DNA of 64,000 bases, taken from assembly GCA_022846095.1 (NCBI GenBank), contig AP025583.1, positions 248,001 to 312,000 on the forward strand. Reading direction: 5' to 3'. The translations under genes and the position numbers were made by a program. Position 1 is the first letter of the stretch; each line of letters starts with the position of its first letter. The notes beneath the pieces were generated by a model. It made no database searches. It saw only the letters and a list, made by a program, of their open reading frames with translations, and had not been told where the DNA came from. Source of the stretch: Oscillospiraceae bacterium (lineage in GTDB: Bacteria > Bacillota > Clostridia > Oscillospirales > Oscillospiraceae). Below, one piece after another: positions 43,572 to 51,361 of the stretch.

Positions 43572-44154
43572 GTTTAACTCCTCCTATGTTTTTTGCGGCG
43601 GCGTGGCCGCCGGATATACTTAAGCGGCTGGCGCGGGTGTACGGGCACAACACGCGCCACCCGGTTTGTTACCGCGTTAAGTCCTGTACTGGGGCGGGAG
43701 CGGATCTGCGGCACCGCGCCTATCCTCCGCGCTTCGCGTTGTCACGCTGCGCACCCTCCGCGACGCGGTTCTAAGCCCCTCCGACTTTGCAAAAACGCGC
43801 CACAGGCTTGCGTGGGACGCCTGTTCTGCGTTTTCACGCCGCTTCGGGTCTTAGCCCGCTGCTCCGGGCGCTCCGCGCTTCGCGCTGTCACGCTGCGGAT
43901 TGGGCGCGCGGCCGGGTCGCTAACTCACCCCTGCGCCGAAAATGCCGCCAGTGTGCGCACTGGCCTGTTTTTCGGTCTGCGGGGTTCTTTAGCTCCCCTG
44001 CGCGCCTATCCTCCGCGCTTCGCGCTGTCACGCTGCGGATTGGGCGCATGGCCGGGCCGTTAAGCCCCGGCTGCGCGAAAAATGCCGTTGAGCCTTCCGT
44101 GAGACGGCCCAACCTGTTTTTTCGTCTCCGCCGGCTCTTACCGCCCCTATGCGC
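43572..44154. repeat. Tandem array of palindromic repeats between hup and mazG
   Basis: No gene is seen. CCGCGCTTCGCG(C/T)TGTCACGCTGCG occurs at about 43729-43753, 43868-43895 and 44010-44038, and the units at 43860-44010 and 44005-44165 share further segments: GCCGAAAATGCCG...CCTGTTTTTCGTCTGC and CTCCCCTGCGCGCCTATCC. The unit is also present, inverted, at 5349-5520. Each unit contains inverted repeats. The last unit supplies the 3' end of mazG. Confidence 0.75.
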
Positions 44155-44946
44155 CTATCCTCCGCGCTTCGCATTCTCCCATAGCTTGTCCAATTCTTCC
44201 AAATCCATGTCCTCCATGGACTTTTCTGAACGGGCCGCAGCCTGTTCCACCAGGCGGAAGCGGGTGATGAACTTCTCGGTGGCCTGCTGGAGGACCTCCT
44301 CGGGATCGCATTTGACAAACCGGGCCACGTTGACGCAGGAGAAGAGCAGATCGCCCAGCTCCTCGGCCACGTTGCTGTCCTCCGCCACGGCCTGCTTTAG
44401 CTCCGCCAGCTCCTCGGACAGCTTGTCCATCGCGCCGGAGGCGTCCGGCCAGTCGAAGCCGGCCTTGGCCGCCTTCTTCTGCACCTTCTCCGCCCGCCAC
44501 AGGGCGGGCAGGCTGCGGGCCACCGCGTCCAGGCTGTCGGTGTGGGTGGCCTGGCCCTTCTCCGTGCGCTTGAGGGCCTCCCAGTTCTGGAGGACCTCCC
44601 CGGTGCCGGACACGGCCACGTCCCCAAACACGTGGGGGTGGCGGTAGATGAGCTTTTTACAGATGCCGTCGGCCACGCCGTCCATGTCGAAGCGCCCGGC
44701 CTCGTCCTCCATCCGGGCGTGGAGGGCCACCTGGAGCAGCACGTCGCCCAGCTCCTCCCGCAGGTGCTCGGGCGAGCCCTCGTCGATGGCCTCCACGGCC
44801 TCGTAGGCCTCCTCCAGGAAATTGCGGCGGATGCTCTCGTGGGTCTGCTCGGCGTCCCAGGGACAGCCGCCGGGGGCGCGCAGGATTTTGACGATCTCCA
44901 CCAAATCCTGCACGCCATAGGAATCCTTATACTGAAAATCTATCAT
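44155..44946 (-). CDS. mazG: Nucleoside triphosphate pyrophosphohydrolase MazG
   Basis: 263 residues with two MazG-type helical domains. The first has LREELGDVLLQVALHARMEDE (ExxE12-28ExxD metal-binding pattern) after CPWDAEQTHESIRRNFLEEAYE; the second has LAEELGDLLFSCVNVARF. It hydrolyses (d)NTPs to monophosphates. The last five codons (AKRGG) and TAG stop are formed by the palindromic repeat that lies downstream. ATG 44946 follows GAGGGG. Confidence 0.93.
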   Translation of the reverse strand: MIDFQYKDSYGVQDLVEIVKILRAPGGCPWDAEQTHESIRRNFLEEAYEAVEAIDEGSPEHLREELGDVLLQVALHARMEDEAGRFDMDGVADGICKKLIYRHPHVFGDVAVSGTGEVLQNWEALKRTEKGQATHTDSLDAVARSLPALWRAEKVQKKAAKAGFDWPDASGAMDKLSEELAELKQAVAEDSNVAEELGDLLFSCVNVARFVKCDPEEVLQQATEKFITRFRLVEQAAARSEKSMEDMDLEELDKLWENAKRGG

Positions 44947-44983
44947 ATTTCAAGCCCCTCTGCAAGCTGTTTTTACAAAATAC

Positions 44984-46732
44984 TCACTTGATATGCAGGA
45001 TCTTTGCAATTTTTTCGCCCTTTGGCATGAGCTCCAGGTCCTCTTTGGAAATAACATGCAGTACCAGCACCATAATCAGGTAAACCGCGGCGCCCACCAC
45101 AATGGCGAGCAGGGTGGCCAGGGCGCTCTTGGCGAAGGAGCCGGACAGGAACCGGGCGAACAGCCCGTGACTGGCCCAGGCGGCCCCGGCCATCACGGCG
45201 GCGGCGATAAGGGGCTTGAAAAACACCACGCCCAGGCGGGGCGGGTTGGGGATGCTGCGCTTGATGATGATGAGGTTGAGCACCGAGACCACCGCGAAAC
45301 AGCACAGCGTGCCCACCGGCGCGCCGATGATCATCACCCGGGGGTCGCCCACCAGGGTGTAGTTGACCAGGATCTTCACCACGCCGCCGATGACCACGGT
45401 GATGATGGGCAGGTTGACGATGCCGTTGGCCTGGAGGATGGAGGCGGCCACCACCTGGATGCACACGAAGATGGAGGCGATACCCAGGATGGACAGCAGG
45501 GGGCCCGCGATGGCCGTGTCCACGTTACCCACCGTCAGCAGGTGTATGATGGGCCCGCCCAGGGCGAACAGGCCCAGGCCGCAGGGCAGGGCGATGAGGG
45601 CGGAGATGCGCATGGCGGACTCGGTGACCCGCTGCGCGCCCAGCCGGTCCCGGCGGGCGATGCAGGCGGAGACGGCGGGGACGATGCAGGCCGTCAGGGG
45701 CACCATGAGGCTGAAGGGCAGGTTGTAAATGCTCATGGTCTTGCTGTAGGTGCCGTACATGCTGCGGGCGGAGTCCAGCACGGGCAAGATGCCCGAAGCA
45801 GGGTCGGCGGTCAGCCCGGCCACCTTGTCCTGGAAGAGGGCCACCGCCTTGGGGAACACGTCCAGCACACTGTTGTTGATGCCGGTGAGGCCCCCCTCGA
45901 TGGCGGTAAAGACAGTCTGGAGCTGGTTGTTGACCAGGTTGGTGTCGATGAGGGTGACGATGGACATGGTGCAGGAGCTCAGGGTGATAGGGATGGCCAG
46001 CCTGAGCAGATGGGAGAGGATGTCGCCGCTGCTGTCCGGCACGTCGTGGGCGGGCAGGGCCTGGCGGCGCTTGGTGCGCGCGTGGTTGAAGAACAGAAAG
46101 ACCACGGACAGGATGCTGCCCACGGACACGCCCAGCAGGGCCCCCGCCGCTGACAGGCGCTCCCGCAGGTCGTCGGGCTGGATGGCCATGCGCATGATGA
46201 TGATGGCCAGCGTCAGGCCCAGGAAGAGCTTGCACAGCGCCTCGATGATCTGGGAGATGGCGGTGGGCACCATGTTCAAATGTCCCTGGGCGTAGCCCCG
46301 GAAGGCGGAGCAGCAGCAGGTGCACAGCACAGCGGGCGCCAGGGCCAGCACGCAAAAGACCGCCTTCTCGTTGCCGATGACGTGGGTGGCCACCACCTGG
46401 CTGAACACGGACATGCACACGAAGCTCAGCAGGCCCATGACCAGGAAGGCGGAGAAGGCCACGCGGAACACCCGCTCCTTCTGGTTGTAGCGCCCCAGGG
46501 CGTGGGTCTCGGACACCGTCTTGGACAGCGCCACCGGCAGGCCCGCCGTGGAGATGGTCAAAAAGAAGGAGTAGATGTTGTAGGCCGCGTTGAAGTCGCC
46601 GTAGGCCGCCTCGGGCAGCAGAGCTGTCAGGGGGATCTTATAGATGGCCCCGATGATCTTCACCAGTATGGTGGACACAGTCAGAATGGCGGCGGCGCCG
46701 TAAAAGGTGTTCTTTTTCTGATGACTGGACAA
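44984..46732 (-). CDS. spoVB: Polysaccharide/lipid II flippase-type protein (SpoVB/MurJ-like MOP family)
   Basis: 582 residues, about 14 membrane segments, of the MOP superfamily (KIPLTALLPEAAYGDFNAAYNIYSFFLTISTAGLPVALSKTVSE near the N-terminus). Located upstream of mazG as SpoVB (yabM) is in B. subtilis, so it may serve spore cortex synthesis by moving lipid II. The start is TTG 46732, preceded by TAGGGGGCG. A transporter role in vegetative peptidoglycan is also possible. Confidence 0.85.
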   Translation of the reverse strand: MSSHQKKNTFYGAAAILTVSTILVKIIGAIYKIPLTALLPEAAYGDFNAAYNIYSFFLTISTAGLPVALSKTVSETHALGRYNQKERVFRVAFSAFLVMGLLSFVCMSVFSQVVATHVIGNEKAVFCVLALAPAVLCTCCCSAFRGYAQGHLNMVPTAISQIIEALCKLFLGLTLAIIIMRMAIQPDDLRERLSAAGALLGVSVGSILSVVFLFFNHARTKRRQALPAHDVPDSSGDILSHLLRLAIPITLSSCTMSIVTLIDTNLVNNQLQTVFTAIEGGLTGINNSVLDVFPKAVALFQDKVAGLTADPASGILPVLDSARSMYGTYSKTMSIYNLPFSLMVPLTACIVPAVSACIARRDRLGAQRVTESAMRISALIALPCGLGLFALGGPIIHLLTVGNVDTAIAGPLLSILGIASIFVCIQVVAASILQANGIVNLPIITVVIGGVVKILVNYTLVGDPRVMIIGAPVGTLCCFAVVSVLNLIIIKRSIPNPPRLGVVFFKPLIAAAVMAGAAWASHGLFARFLSGSFAKSALATLLAIVVGAAVYLIMVLVLHVISKEDLELMPKGEKIAKILHIK

Positions 46733-46747
46733 GAATACGCCCCCTAT

Positions 46748-48043
46748 CTAGTTTGGGAAGAGCAGGGGCAGGGCGTAGTCCGCCAGTTCCCGCCTTACCC
46801 GGTCAATATCAATGGTGAGGAACTCCCCATCCTTGTATATGACCTTGCCGCGGGCCATATTCATGGCCACGTCGCAGCCGTGGGCGGCGTAGACCAGATT
46901 GGATACCACGTCGTGGCAGGGGGTGAGGTTCAGGTGGGAGAAATCCACCAGGATGAGGTCCGCGTCGTACCCCGCCTCGATTTTGCCCGTTTTACGGCCC
47001 AGGGCGGCCCCGCCGTCGCAGGTGGCCATGCGCAGCGCGTCTATGGGCAGCAGGGCCAGGGGGTCGCACTCGGCCCCGTTCTGGAGGATGGCGGCCAGCT
47101 TCATATCCTCAAAGAGGTCGGCGGAGTTGTTGGAGGACACGCCGTCGGTGCCCAGGGCGATATTCACCCCGGCCTTTTTCATGGCGACCACCTTGGCGAT
47201 GCCGCTGCCCAGCTTCAGATTGGAGCAGGGGTTGTGCACCGCGGTGACCCCCTTTTCGGCCAAAACCGCCCAGTCCTCCGGGGTGGTCCAGACGCAGTGG
47301 GCCGCGATGGCCCGCACGTCCCACACGCCGTACTCGTCCAGCTTCTGCACGGGGGTCTTGCCCCAGCGCCCCAGGCACTCCTCGTGCTCGGTGCGGGTCT
47401 CGGAGATATGCACGTGCATCCCCAGGCCCTTCTCCTTCGCCAGGCCCGCCAGGGCCTCCCAGAGGGCGGGGGCGGAGGTGTACTCGCCGTGGAGGCAGGC
47501 GTCCACCAGGACCTGCCCGCCGTTATAGCCGTGCCACTTGTCCGCCAGGGCCACCGTCTCCCGGTACCCGGCGTGGGCGGCGGGGTCGAAGTCCCCGAAG
47601 AGGGTGCAGCCCCGGGCGAGGTTGATGTTGATCCCGGCGGCGGCCGCCTCCTGGGCGATCTCGTCGCAGAACATATACATGTCGGCGGTGCAGGTGCAGC
47701 CGGCGGCGATCAGCTCGGCCAGACCCAGGGCGGTGCAGGCCCGGATGGCCCGGCCGTCCCAGCGGTCCTCCACGGGGAAGATGTACCGGCTCAGCCAGTC
47801 CTGGAGGTTGTTGCCGTCCCCGTAGCCCCGCATGGCCACCATGGGCACGTGGCTGTGACAGTTCACCAGGCCGGGCATAAGCACCTTGCCGCCGCCGTCG
47901 ATGGTCTCGTCAAAGGCACCCTCCGGGCGCGCAGCGCCCACGGATTGGATCTTGCCGTCCCGGACCGCCACGTAGGCGTCCTTGAGCACGGTGGCGTCCG
48001 CGTCCATCAGGACGGCGGTTACGTTGTGAATCAGTGTGGTCAT
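46748..48043 (-). CDS. mtaD: 5-methylthioadenosine/S-adenosylhomocysteine deaminase (amidohydrolase)
   Basis: 431 residues of the TRZ/ATZ amidohydrolase group. Metal-binding HxH is H63/H65 (NCHSHVPM), with further ligands in HVHISETRTE and in GTDGVSSNN. The family deaminates MTA or SAH to the inosine forms. The purine nucleoside phosphorylase gene begins 12 bases upstream on the same strand, so the pair could salvage methylthioadenosine as methylthioinosine. ATG 48043 follows AGAGAGGT. Confidence 0.87.
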   Translation of the reverse strand: MTTLIHNVTAVLMDADATVLKDAYVAVRDGKIQSVGAARPEGAFDETIDGGGKVLMPGLVNCHSHVPMVAMRGYGDGNNLQDWLSRYIFPVEDRWDGRAIRACTALGLAELIAAGCTCTADMYMFCDEIAQEAAAAGININLARGCTLFGDFDPAAHAGYRETVALADKWHGYNGGQVLVDACLHGEYTSAPALWEALAGLAKEKGLGMHVHISETRTEHEECLGRWGKTPVQKLDEYGVWDVRAIAAHCVWTTPEDWAVLAEKGVTAVHNPCSNLKLGSGIAKVVAMKKAGVNIALGTDGVSSNNSADLFEDMKLAAILQNGAECDPLALLPIDALRMATCDGGAALGRKTGKIEAGYDADLILVDFSHLNLTPCHDVVSNLVYAAHGCDVAMNMARGKVIYKDGEFLTIDIDRVRRELADYALPLLFPN

Positions 48044-48054
48044 GGGCTACCTCT

Positions 48055-48885
48055 CTAAATCCGCATTTGTTTCAGGCAGGCGAGGACCAGCCTGGAGAAC
48101 TTGTCCTTGCAGGCCTCGGCCGCGTCCAGCACCTCCTGCTCGGACAGGGGCTGATCCAGGATCCCGGCGGCCATGTTGGTGCACAGGGTGAAGCCCAGCA
48201 CCTGCATACCGCAGTGGCCCGCGGCGATGACCTCGGGGGCGGTGGACATGCCCACCGCGTCGGCCCCCAGGATGCGGGCGGCGCGGACCTCGGCCGGGGT
48301 CTCGTACTGGGGGCCGGGGAAGTACATATACACGCCCTCCCTCAGCCCGATGCCCAGCGCCCCGGCGGCCTGCTTGGCCAAATCCCGCAGGGCGGGGGTG
48401 TACAGGTGGGATGCGTCGGGGAAGCGGGGGCCGAACTCAGGGATATTCTCCCCGCGCAGGGGGGATTCCATAAATAATTTCATGTGGTCGGTGATGAGCA
48501 TCAAATCCCCCGCCTTCCAGGCGGTGTTGACGCACCCGGCGGCGTTGGTCACGATGAGCTGCCCCGCCCCCAGCAGGCGCAGCACCCGCACGGCATAGGA
48601 CACCTCCTCGTAGGAGTAGCCCTCGTAGTGGTGCATCCGGCCCTGCATGACGGCCACGGGCTTTCCCTCCAGCGTGCCGAAGACCAGGCGGCCCTTGTGG
48701 CCGGGGGCGGTGGAGGGCTTGAAGTGGGGGATCTCCCCGTAGGGCACCGCCACCGCGTCCTCCACCAGATCGCCCAGGTAGCCCAGGCCGGAGCCCAGGA
48801 TCATGGCCACCTGGGGGGTGAAGTCCCCGATTTTAGAGCGGATATAGCCGGCGCTCTCCTGATACTGGGAAAAAGTATAGTTCAT
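48055..48885 (-). CDS. punA: Purine-nucleoside phosphorylase
   Basis: 276 residues from ATG 48885, which follows AAAGGAG on its strand; an ATG eight codons upstream lacks a site. Trimeric-type PNP motifs: ILGSGLGYLGD near the N-terminus, phosphate-binding GRMHHYEGY, and VGMSTAPEVIAAGH near the C-terminus. It cleaves purine nucleosides with phosphate. Partner of the deaminase gene. Confidence 0.92.
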   Translation of the reverse strand: MNYTFSQYQESAGYIRSKIGDFTPQVAMILGSGLGYLGDLVEDAVAVPYGEIPHFKPSTAPGHKGRLVFGTLEGKPVAVMQGRMHHYEGYSYEEVSYAVRVLRLLGAGQLIVTNAAGCVNTAWKAGDLMLITDHMKLFMESPLRGENIPEFGPRFPDASHLYTPALRDLAKQAAGALGIGLREGVYMYFPGPQYETPAEVRAARILGADAVGMSTAPEVIAAGHCGMQVLGFTLCTNMAAGILDQPLSEQEVLDAAEACKDKFSRLVLACLKQMRI

Positions 48886-48915
48886 CGCTGTCGCACTCCT
48901 TTGTGTCAATGAAAA

Positions 48916-49308
48916 TCACAGGGCCTGCCCGCAGGCGCGGCAGAACTTGTCCTCCCTGCCGCAGGCGGCGCCGCAGCCGGGGCACTCCCGGGCGCTTTTC
49001 AGCACCGCGCCCCGCTCCTTGAGCTCCGCGATGGCGGCGTGCTTCTCGTCAATCTGGTGGAGCAGGGCGTCCACGGCGCCCGCGTCGGCGTCGGCGCCCC
49101 GGTGGGTGTCGTAGACCAGCTGGCCCACGTCCCGCAGCAGGCCGCTTACGTCGGCCTTGAGGTCGAAGATCTTCATGTTGAGCTTGGCCACGTCCACCAT
49201 CTGCCCGGCGCATTTGCCGGCAAAGCGGGCGGTGCTCCCCGCCACCTCGCCCATGGTCACGGCGGTACCCCGGACCCGGTCCAGCAGCTCCTTCACGCGC
49301 TCGTCCAT
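48916..49308 (-). CDS. Small helical protein with C-terminal zinc ribbon
   Basis: 130 residues. Mostly helical from 1 to about 105, then a zinc ribbon CPGCGAACGREDKFCRACG at the C-terminus. No enzyme motifs. Proteins of this form are common in Clostridia with unknown roles. ATG 49308 follows AGGAGG. Lies 30 bases upstream of punA on the same strand and may be co-transcribed. Confidence 0.72.
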   Translation of the reverse strand: MDERVKELLDRVRGTAVTMGEVAGSTARFAGKCAGQMVDVAKLNMKIFDLKADVSGLLRDVGQLVYDTHRGADADAGAVDALLHQIDEKHAAIAELKERGAVLKSARECPGCGAACGREDKFCRACGQAL

Positions 49309-49527
49309 CGTAAAACCTCCTTCAATCCAGGTGATTTAGGCAATACAAGGTATTTTACACCGCAAGAGGCAAAAAAGCAATCCAAACGGGGCGTTTCGGG
49401 GATCGAAAAAGGACGCCGCGGCAGGCGGCGCCCGTTTTCAGGAGTCAATCTATGCGGCCGCGCGGCTCATACGGGGGCGGCGGGCGGGAAAACGTGCCGG
49501 GCGCGGAGCAGGGGCGCCCGGGGACGG

Positions 49528-49779
49528 CTAGGGCAGGAGCGCGACCACGGCCTCCCAAAAGCGGAAGGGGGGAAGCGCGCAGCGTGTGAAGAGCTCCGCC
49601 ATCATGCGGACCAGCTCGGGGTCGTCCGATATGTCCTCGATTACGTCGACGAGGCGGCCGTTCTTGTGGCAGGCGATGCCGTAGGCGCTGTGTGTGCTTC
49701 CCTCCAGTTCAAATTGCTTGCAAGGAGTAATGGAATACAGGCAGACAGTTTCGTTAACATTACAGTGCACCGGATTCAC
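49528..49779 (-). CDS. DUF6514 family small protein
   Basis: 83 residues, GTG start after GAGAAGG. Pattern YGIACHKNGRLVDVIEDISDDPELVRMMAELFTRCALPPFRFWEAVVALL resembles DUF6514 (short proteins with a DISTD-like motif and a DVVED-like end). Function unknown. Confidence 0.6.
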   Translation of the reverse strand: MNPVHCNVNETVCLYSITPCKQFELEGSTHSAYGIACHKNGRLVDVIEDISDDPELVRMMAELFTRCALPPFRFWEAVVALLP

Positions 49780-49961
49780 GTCCTTCTCTTAAAGTTTCAT
49801 GGTGGGAATTTGCGCTGGTGATATTTATATAAAAATATAACTCGAATAGATAGAATCATTGTGACCAAAATGAGACAAATATTTTTGTTTATATTTACAA
49901 ATAGTATACAATTATGAAAAAATTAAACAAAATTAGACATAAATTGAAAATAAGCGCGGCG

Positions 49962-49990
49962 TTGACTTGCGGCATGGACGGTGATAGGAT
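49962..49990 (+). promoter_or_regulatory. Promoter of the glutaredoxin-like selenoprotein gene
   Basis: TTGACT (49962-49967), 17 bases, TAGGAT (49985-49990); 22 bases before ATG 50013. The region 49800-49960 upstream is unusually AT-rich. Confidence 0.65.
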
Positions 49991-50012
49991 AGGGCGGCAA
50001 GGAGGCGCGAAC

Positions 50013-50303
50013 ATGAGAAAAATCGTCCTGTACGGAACCCCTACGTGAAGCACCTGCCCGCCGGTGAAAGAGGTGCTTTCCCAGAAAAATGTACGCTATG
50101 CCTTTATCGACGTCTGCGAGAGCGTGGGCAAGCTCAAGCTGTTCTTGAAGCTGAGGGATACCGAGCCCGTGCTGGAGGCGGCCCGCGAGGCCCACAGGGT
50201 GGGCATACCCACCCTGGTGGTGGATGGGCAGGTCATCCCGGTGGACGACGCCGAACATATGGAGCGGCTGATCGACGAGCTGGATTTGGCGGCTGAGGAA
50301 TAG
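50013..50303 (+). CDS. Glutaredoxin-like protein with in-frame TGA (probable selenocysteine) at the active site
   Basis: Reading from ATG 50013 (GGAGG at 50000-50004) gives 96 residues if TGA 50046-50048 is decoded as Sec (U12). Y7-G-T-P-T-U12-S-T-C15 has the glutaredoxin spacing of Tyr+5 and Tyr+8 for the two redox residues, so U12 replaces the nucleophilic Cys. The rest of the frame is coherent: cis-Pro motif GIPTLVVDG and a charged C-terminal helix. Directly after the TGA, AAGCACCT (50048-50055) pairs with AGGTGCTT (50071-50078) around a loop containing CCGG, a candidate SECIS. The NCBI Uxx-star glutaredoxin-like family (from memory) has this form. If Sec is not inserted the product would be an 11-residue peptide. 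Confidence 0.82.
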
Positions 50304-50309
50304 CAAAAA

Positions 50310-50350
50310 GCGCCCCGCAGCGCACCTTATCGTGCGCTGCGGGGCGGGGT
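50310..50350 (+). terminator. Terminator after the selenoprotein gene
   Basis: CGCCCCGCAGCGCAC, loop, complement, GGGGTTT. Confidence 0.8.
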
Positions 50351-50361
50351 TTACGGGCAGC

Positions 50362-50396
50362 AAAAAAGGCGGCCGTCCTGATGGACGGCCGCCTTT
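50362..50396 (-). terminator. Terminator after csp
   Basis: On the minus strand AAAGGCGGCCGTCC, loop ATCAG, complement, TTTTTT. Confidence 0.85.
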
Positions 50397-50411
50397 CGGT
50401 ATGTGGTCTGA

Positions 50412-50624
50412 TTAGGCCGCGCAGACGTTGATGGCGCGCAGCTTGCTGCTGTTCTTGGGGTCGGTCTCGGTGTCGTAGGACACCTTCTGGCCCTCGGCCA
50501 GGGTCTTGAAGCCGTTGGACTGGATGGCGGAGAAATGCACGAACACGTCGCCGCTCCCGTCGTCGTTGGAGATGAAGCCAAAGCCCTTTTCCTCATTAAA
50601 CCATTTAACAGTACCGTTATTCAT
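50412..50624 (-). CDS. Cold-shock protein (CspA family)
   Basis: 70 residues, full length. RNP1 KGFGFI and RNP2 DVFVHF are intact within the OB fold ([32 protein letters not shown]). Binds single-stranded RNA/DNA as an RNA chaperone. ATG 50624 follows GGGAGGT. Transcribed from a promoter 125 bases upstream; the leader contains a long hairpin followed by seven Us (50668-50720). Confidence 0.95.
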   Translation of the reverse strand: MNNGTVKWFNEEKGFGFISNDDGSGDVFVHFSAIQSNGFKTLAEGQKVSYDTETDPKNSSKLRAINVCAA

Positions 50625-50667
50625 AACTGTACCTCCCGTAAAAATGTTATTCCAAAACCGTGCAAAT

Positions 50668-50720
50668 AAAAAAACTACAGATGTGATAAGTCAAAATGGA
50701 AATTGACTTACAATCTGTAG
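50668..50720 (-). promoter_or_regulatory. Terminator-like hairpin in the csp 5' leader
   Basis: On the minus strand CTACAGATTGTAAGTCAA...TTGACTTATCACATCTGTAG forms a stem with small internal mismatches, followed by TTTTTTT. It lies between the csp promoter and start codon, so it is a candidate attenuator or thermosensor. Confidence 0.7.
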
Positions 50721-50751
50721 CAATCAATCAGTACATTTAGAATACTTGCTT

Positions 50752-50780
50752 AGTATACGCGGGGATTGGGGAAAAGTCAA
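50752..50780 (-). promoter_or_regulatory. Promoter of csp
   Basis: On the minus strand TTGACT (50775-50780), 17 bases, TATACT (50752-50757). Confidence 0.8.
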
Positions 50781-50825
50781 CCTTTATTTTTCGATTTTTC
50801 CAGGAAAATCAAGGGACGGCCTAAA

Positions 50826-50852
50826 AGCCGGGGGAGTACCCCGCCCCCGGCT
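50826..50852 (-). terminator. Terminator after mgsA
   Basis: AGCCGGGGGCGGGG, loop, complement and TTTTAG on the minus strand. Confidence 0.75.
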
Positions 50853-50890
50853 CTATTTTTCATGCGGGCGCGGGCCGCCGCTCGGCTCGA

Positions 50891-51361
50891 TTACAGGCTC
50901 TGACTGCGCTGCTTCACCGTGAGCTGGAAGTTTTCCACCTCCCGCTCATAGTCCGTGTCCATGAGGGCGGAGGTGATCATGAAGTCTGCCGAGGCCCGGT
51001 TGGTGGCGATGGGGATGTCGTACACCAGGGCGATGCGCAGCAGGGCCTTGATGTCCGGGTCGTGGGGCTGGGCGCACAGCGGGTCGGAAAAGAACACCAC
51101 AAAGTCGATGGCGCCCTCCACGATTTTCGCGCCGATCTGCTGGTCGCCGCCCAGGGGGCCGCTGTTATAGGCCCGCACCGGCAGGCCCGTGCGGTCGGTG
51201 ATCATGGTGGCGGTGGTGCCGGTGCCGCACAGGAAATGCCGCTGCAGGATCTCCTTGTTGTAGTCGCACCAGTCCAGCATGTCCTGCTTCTTGCCGTCGT
51301 GGGCGATCAGCGCGATGTTTTTCTGCCTGCCGATGGTCAGGGTAATCCGCTCCTTATTCAT
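50891..51361 (-). CDS. mgsA: Methylglyoxal synthase
   Basis: 156 residues. The catalytic aspartate is D73 in GPLGGDQQIG; phosphate-binding GTGTTATMI and H100/D103 in PHDPD are intact. It converts dihydroxyacetone phosphate to methylglyoxal, relieving phosphate-sugar stress. The gene overlaps by 8 bases the HPr-like gene upstream on the same strand, and its ribosome binding site GGAGGGAG lies within that gene. DHAP from the sugar-acid pathways could feed it. Confidence 0.93.
   Translation of the reverse strand: MNKERITLTIGRQKNIALIAHDGKKQDMLDWCDYNKEILQRHFLCGTGTTATMITDRTGLPVRAYNSGPLGGDQQIGAKIVEGAIDFVVFFSDPLCAQPHDPDIKALLRIALVYDIPIATNRASADFMITSALMDTDYEREVENFQLTVKQRSQSL

Noticed and set aside
43572-44154. 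CRISPR-like array
   Set aside because: Units differ in length and are contiguous palindromic repeats without unique spacers or cas genes.
43787-44647. Plus-strand open frame through the repeat array into mazG
   Set aside because: It translates palindromic repeats and the antisense of mazG; no similarity to a protein family.
49800-49960. tRNA or small RNA in the AT-rich stretch before the selenoprotein gene
   Set aside because: No cloverleaf or stable hairpin seen; probably only an AT-rich promoter region.
50046-50048. Nonsense mutation or pseudogene in the glutaredoxin-like gene
   Set aside because: The TGA replaces exactly the nucleophilic cysteine, the frame before and after is intact, and a stem-loop follows directly; selenocysteine explains all of this better.
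50045-50296. Open frame of about 83 codons in another frame over the selenoprotein gene
   Set aside because: Shadow frame with repetitive Gly/Arg composition; the glutaredoxin frame has the motifs.
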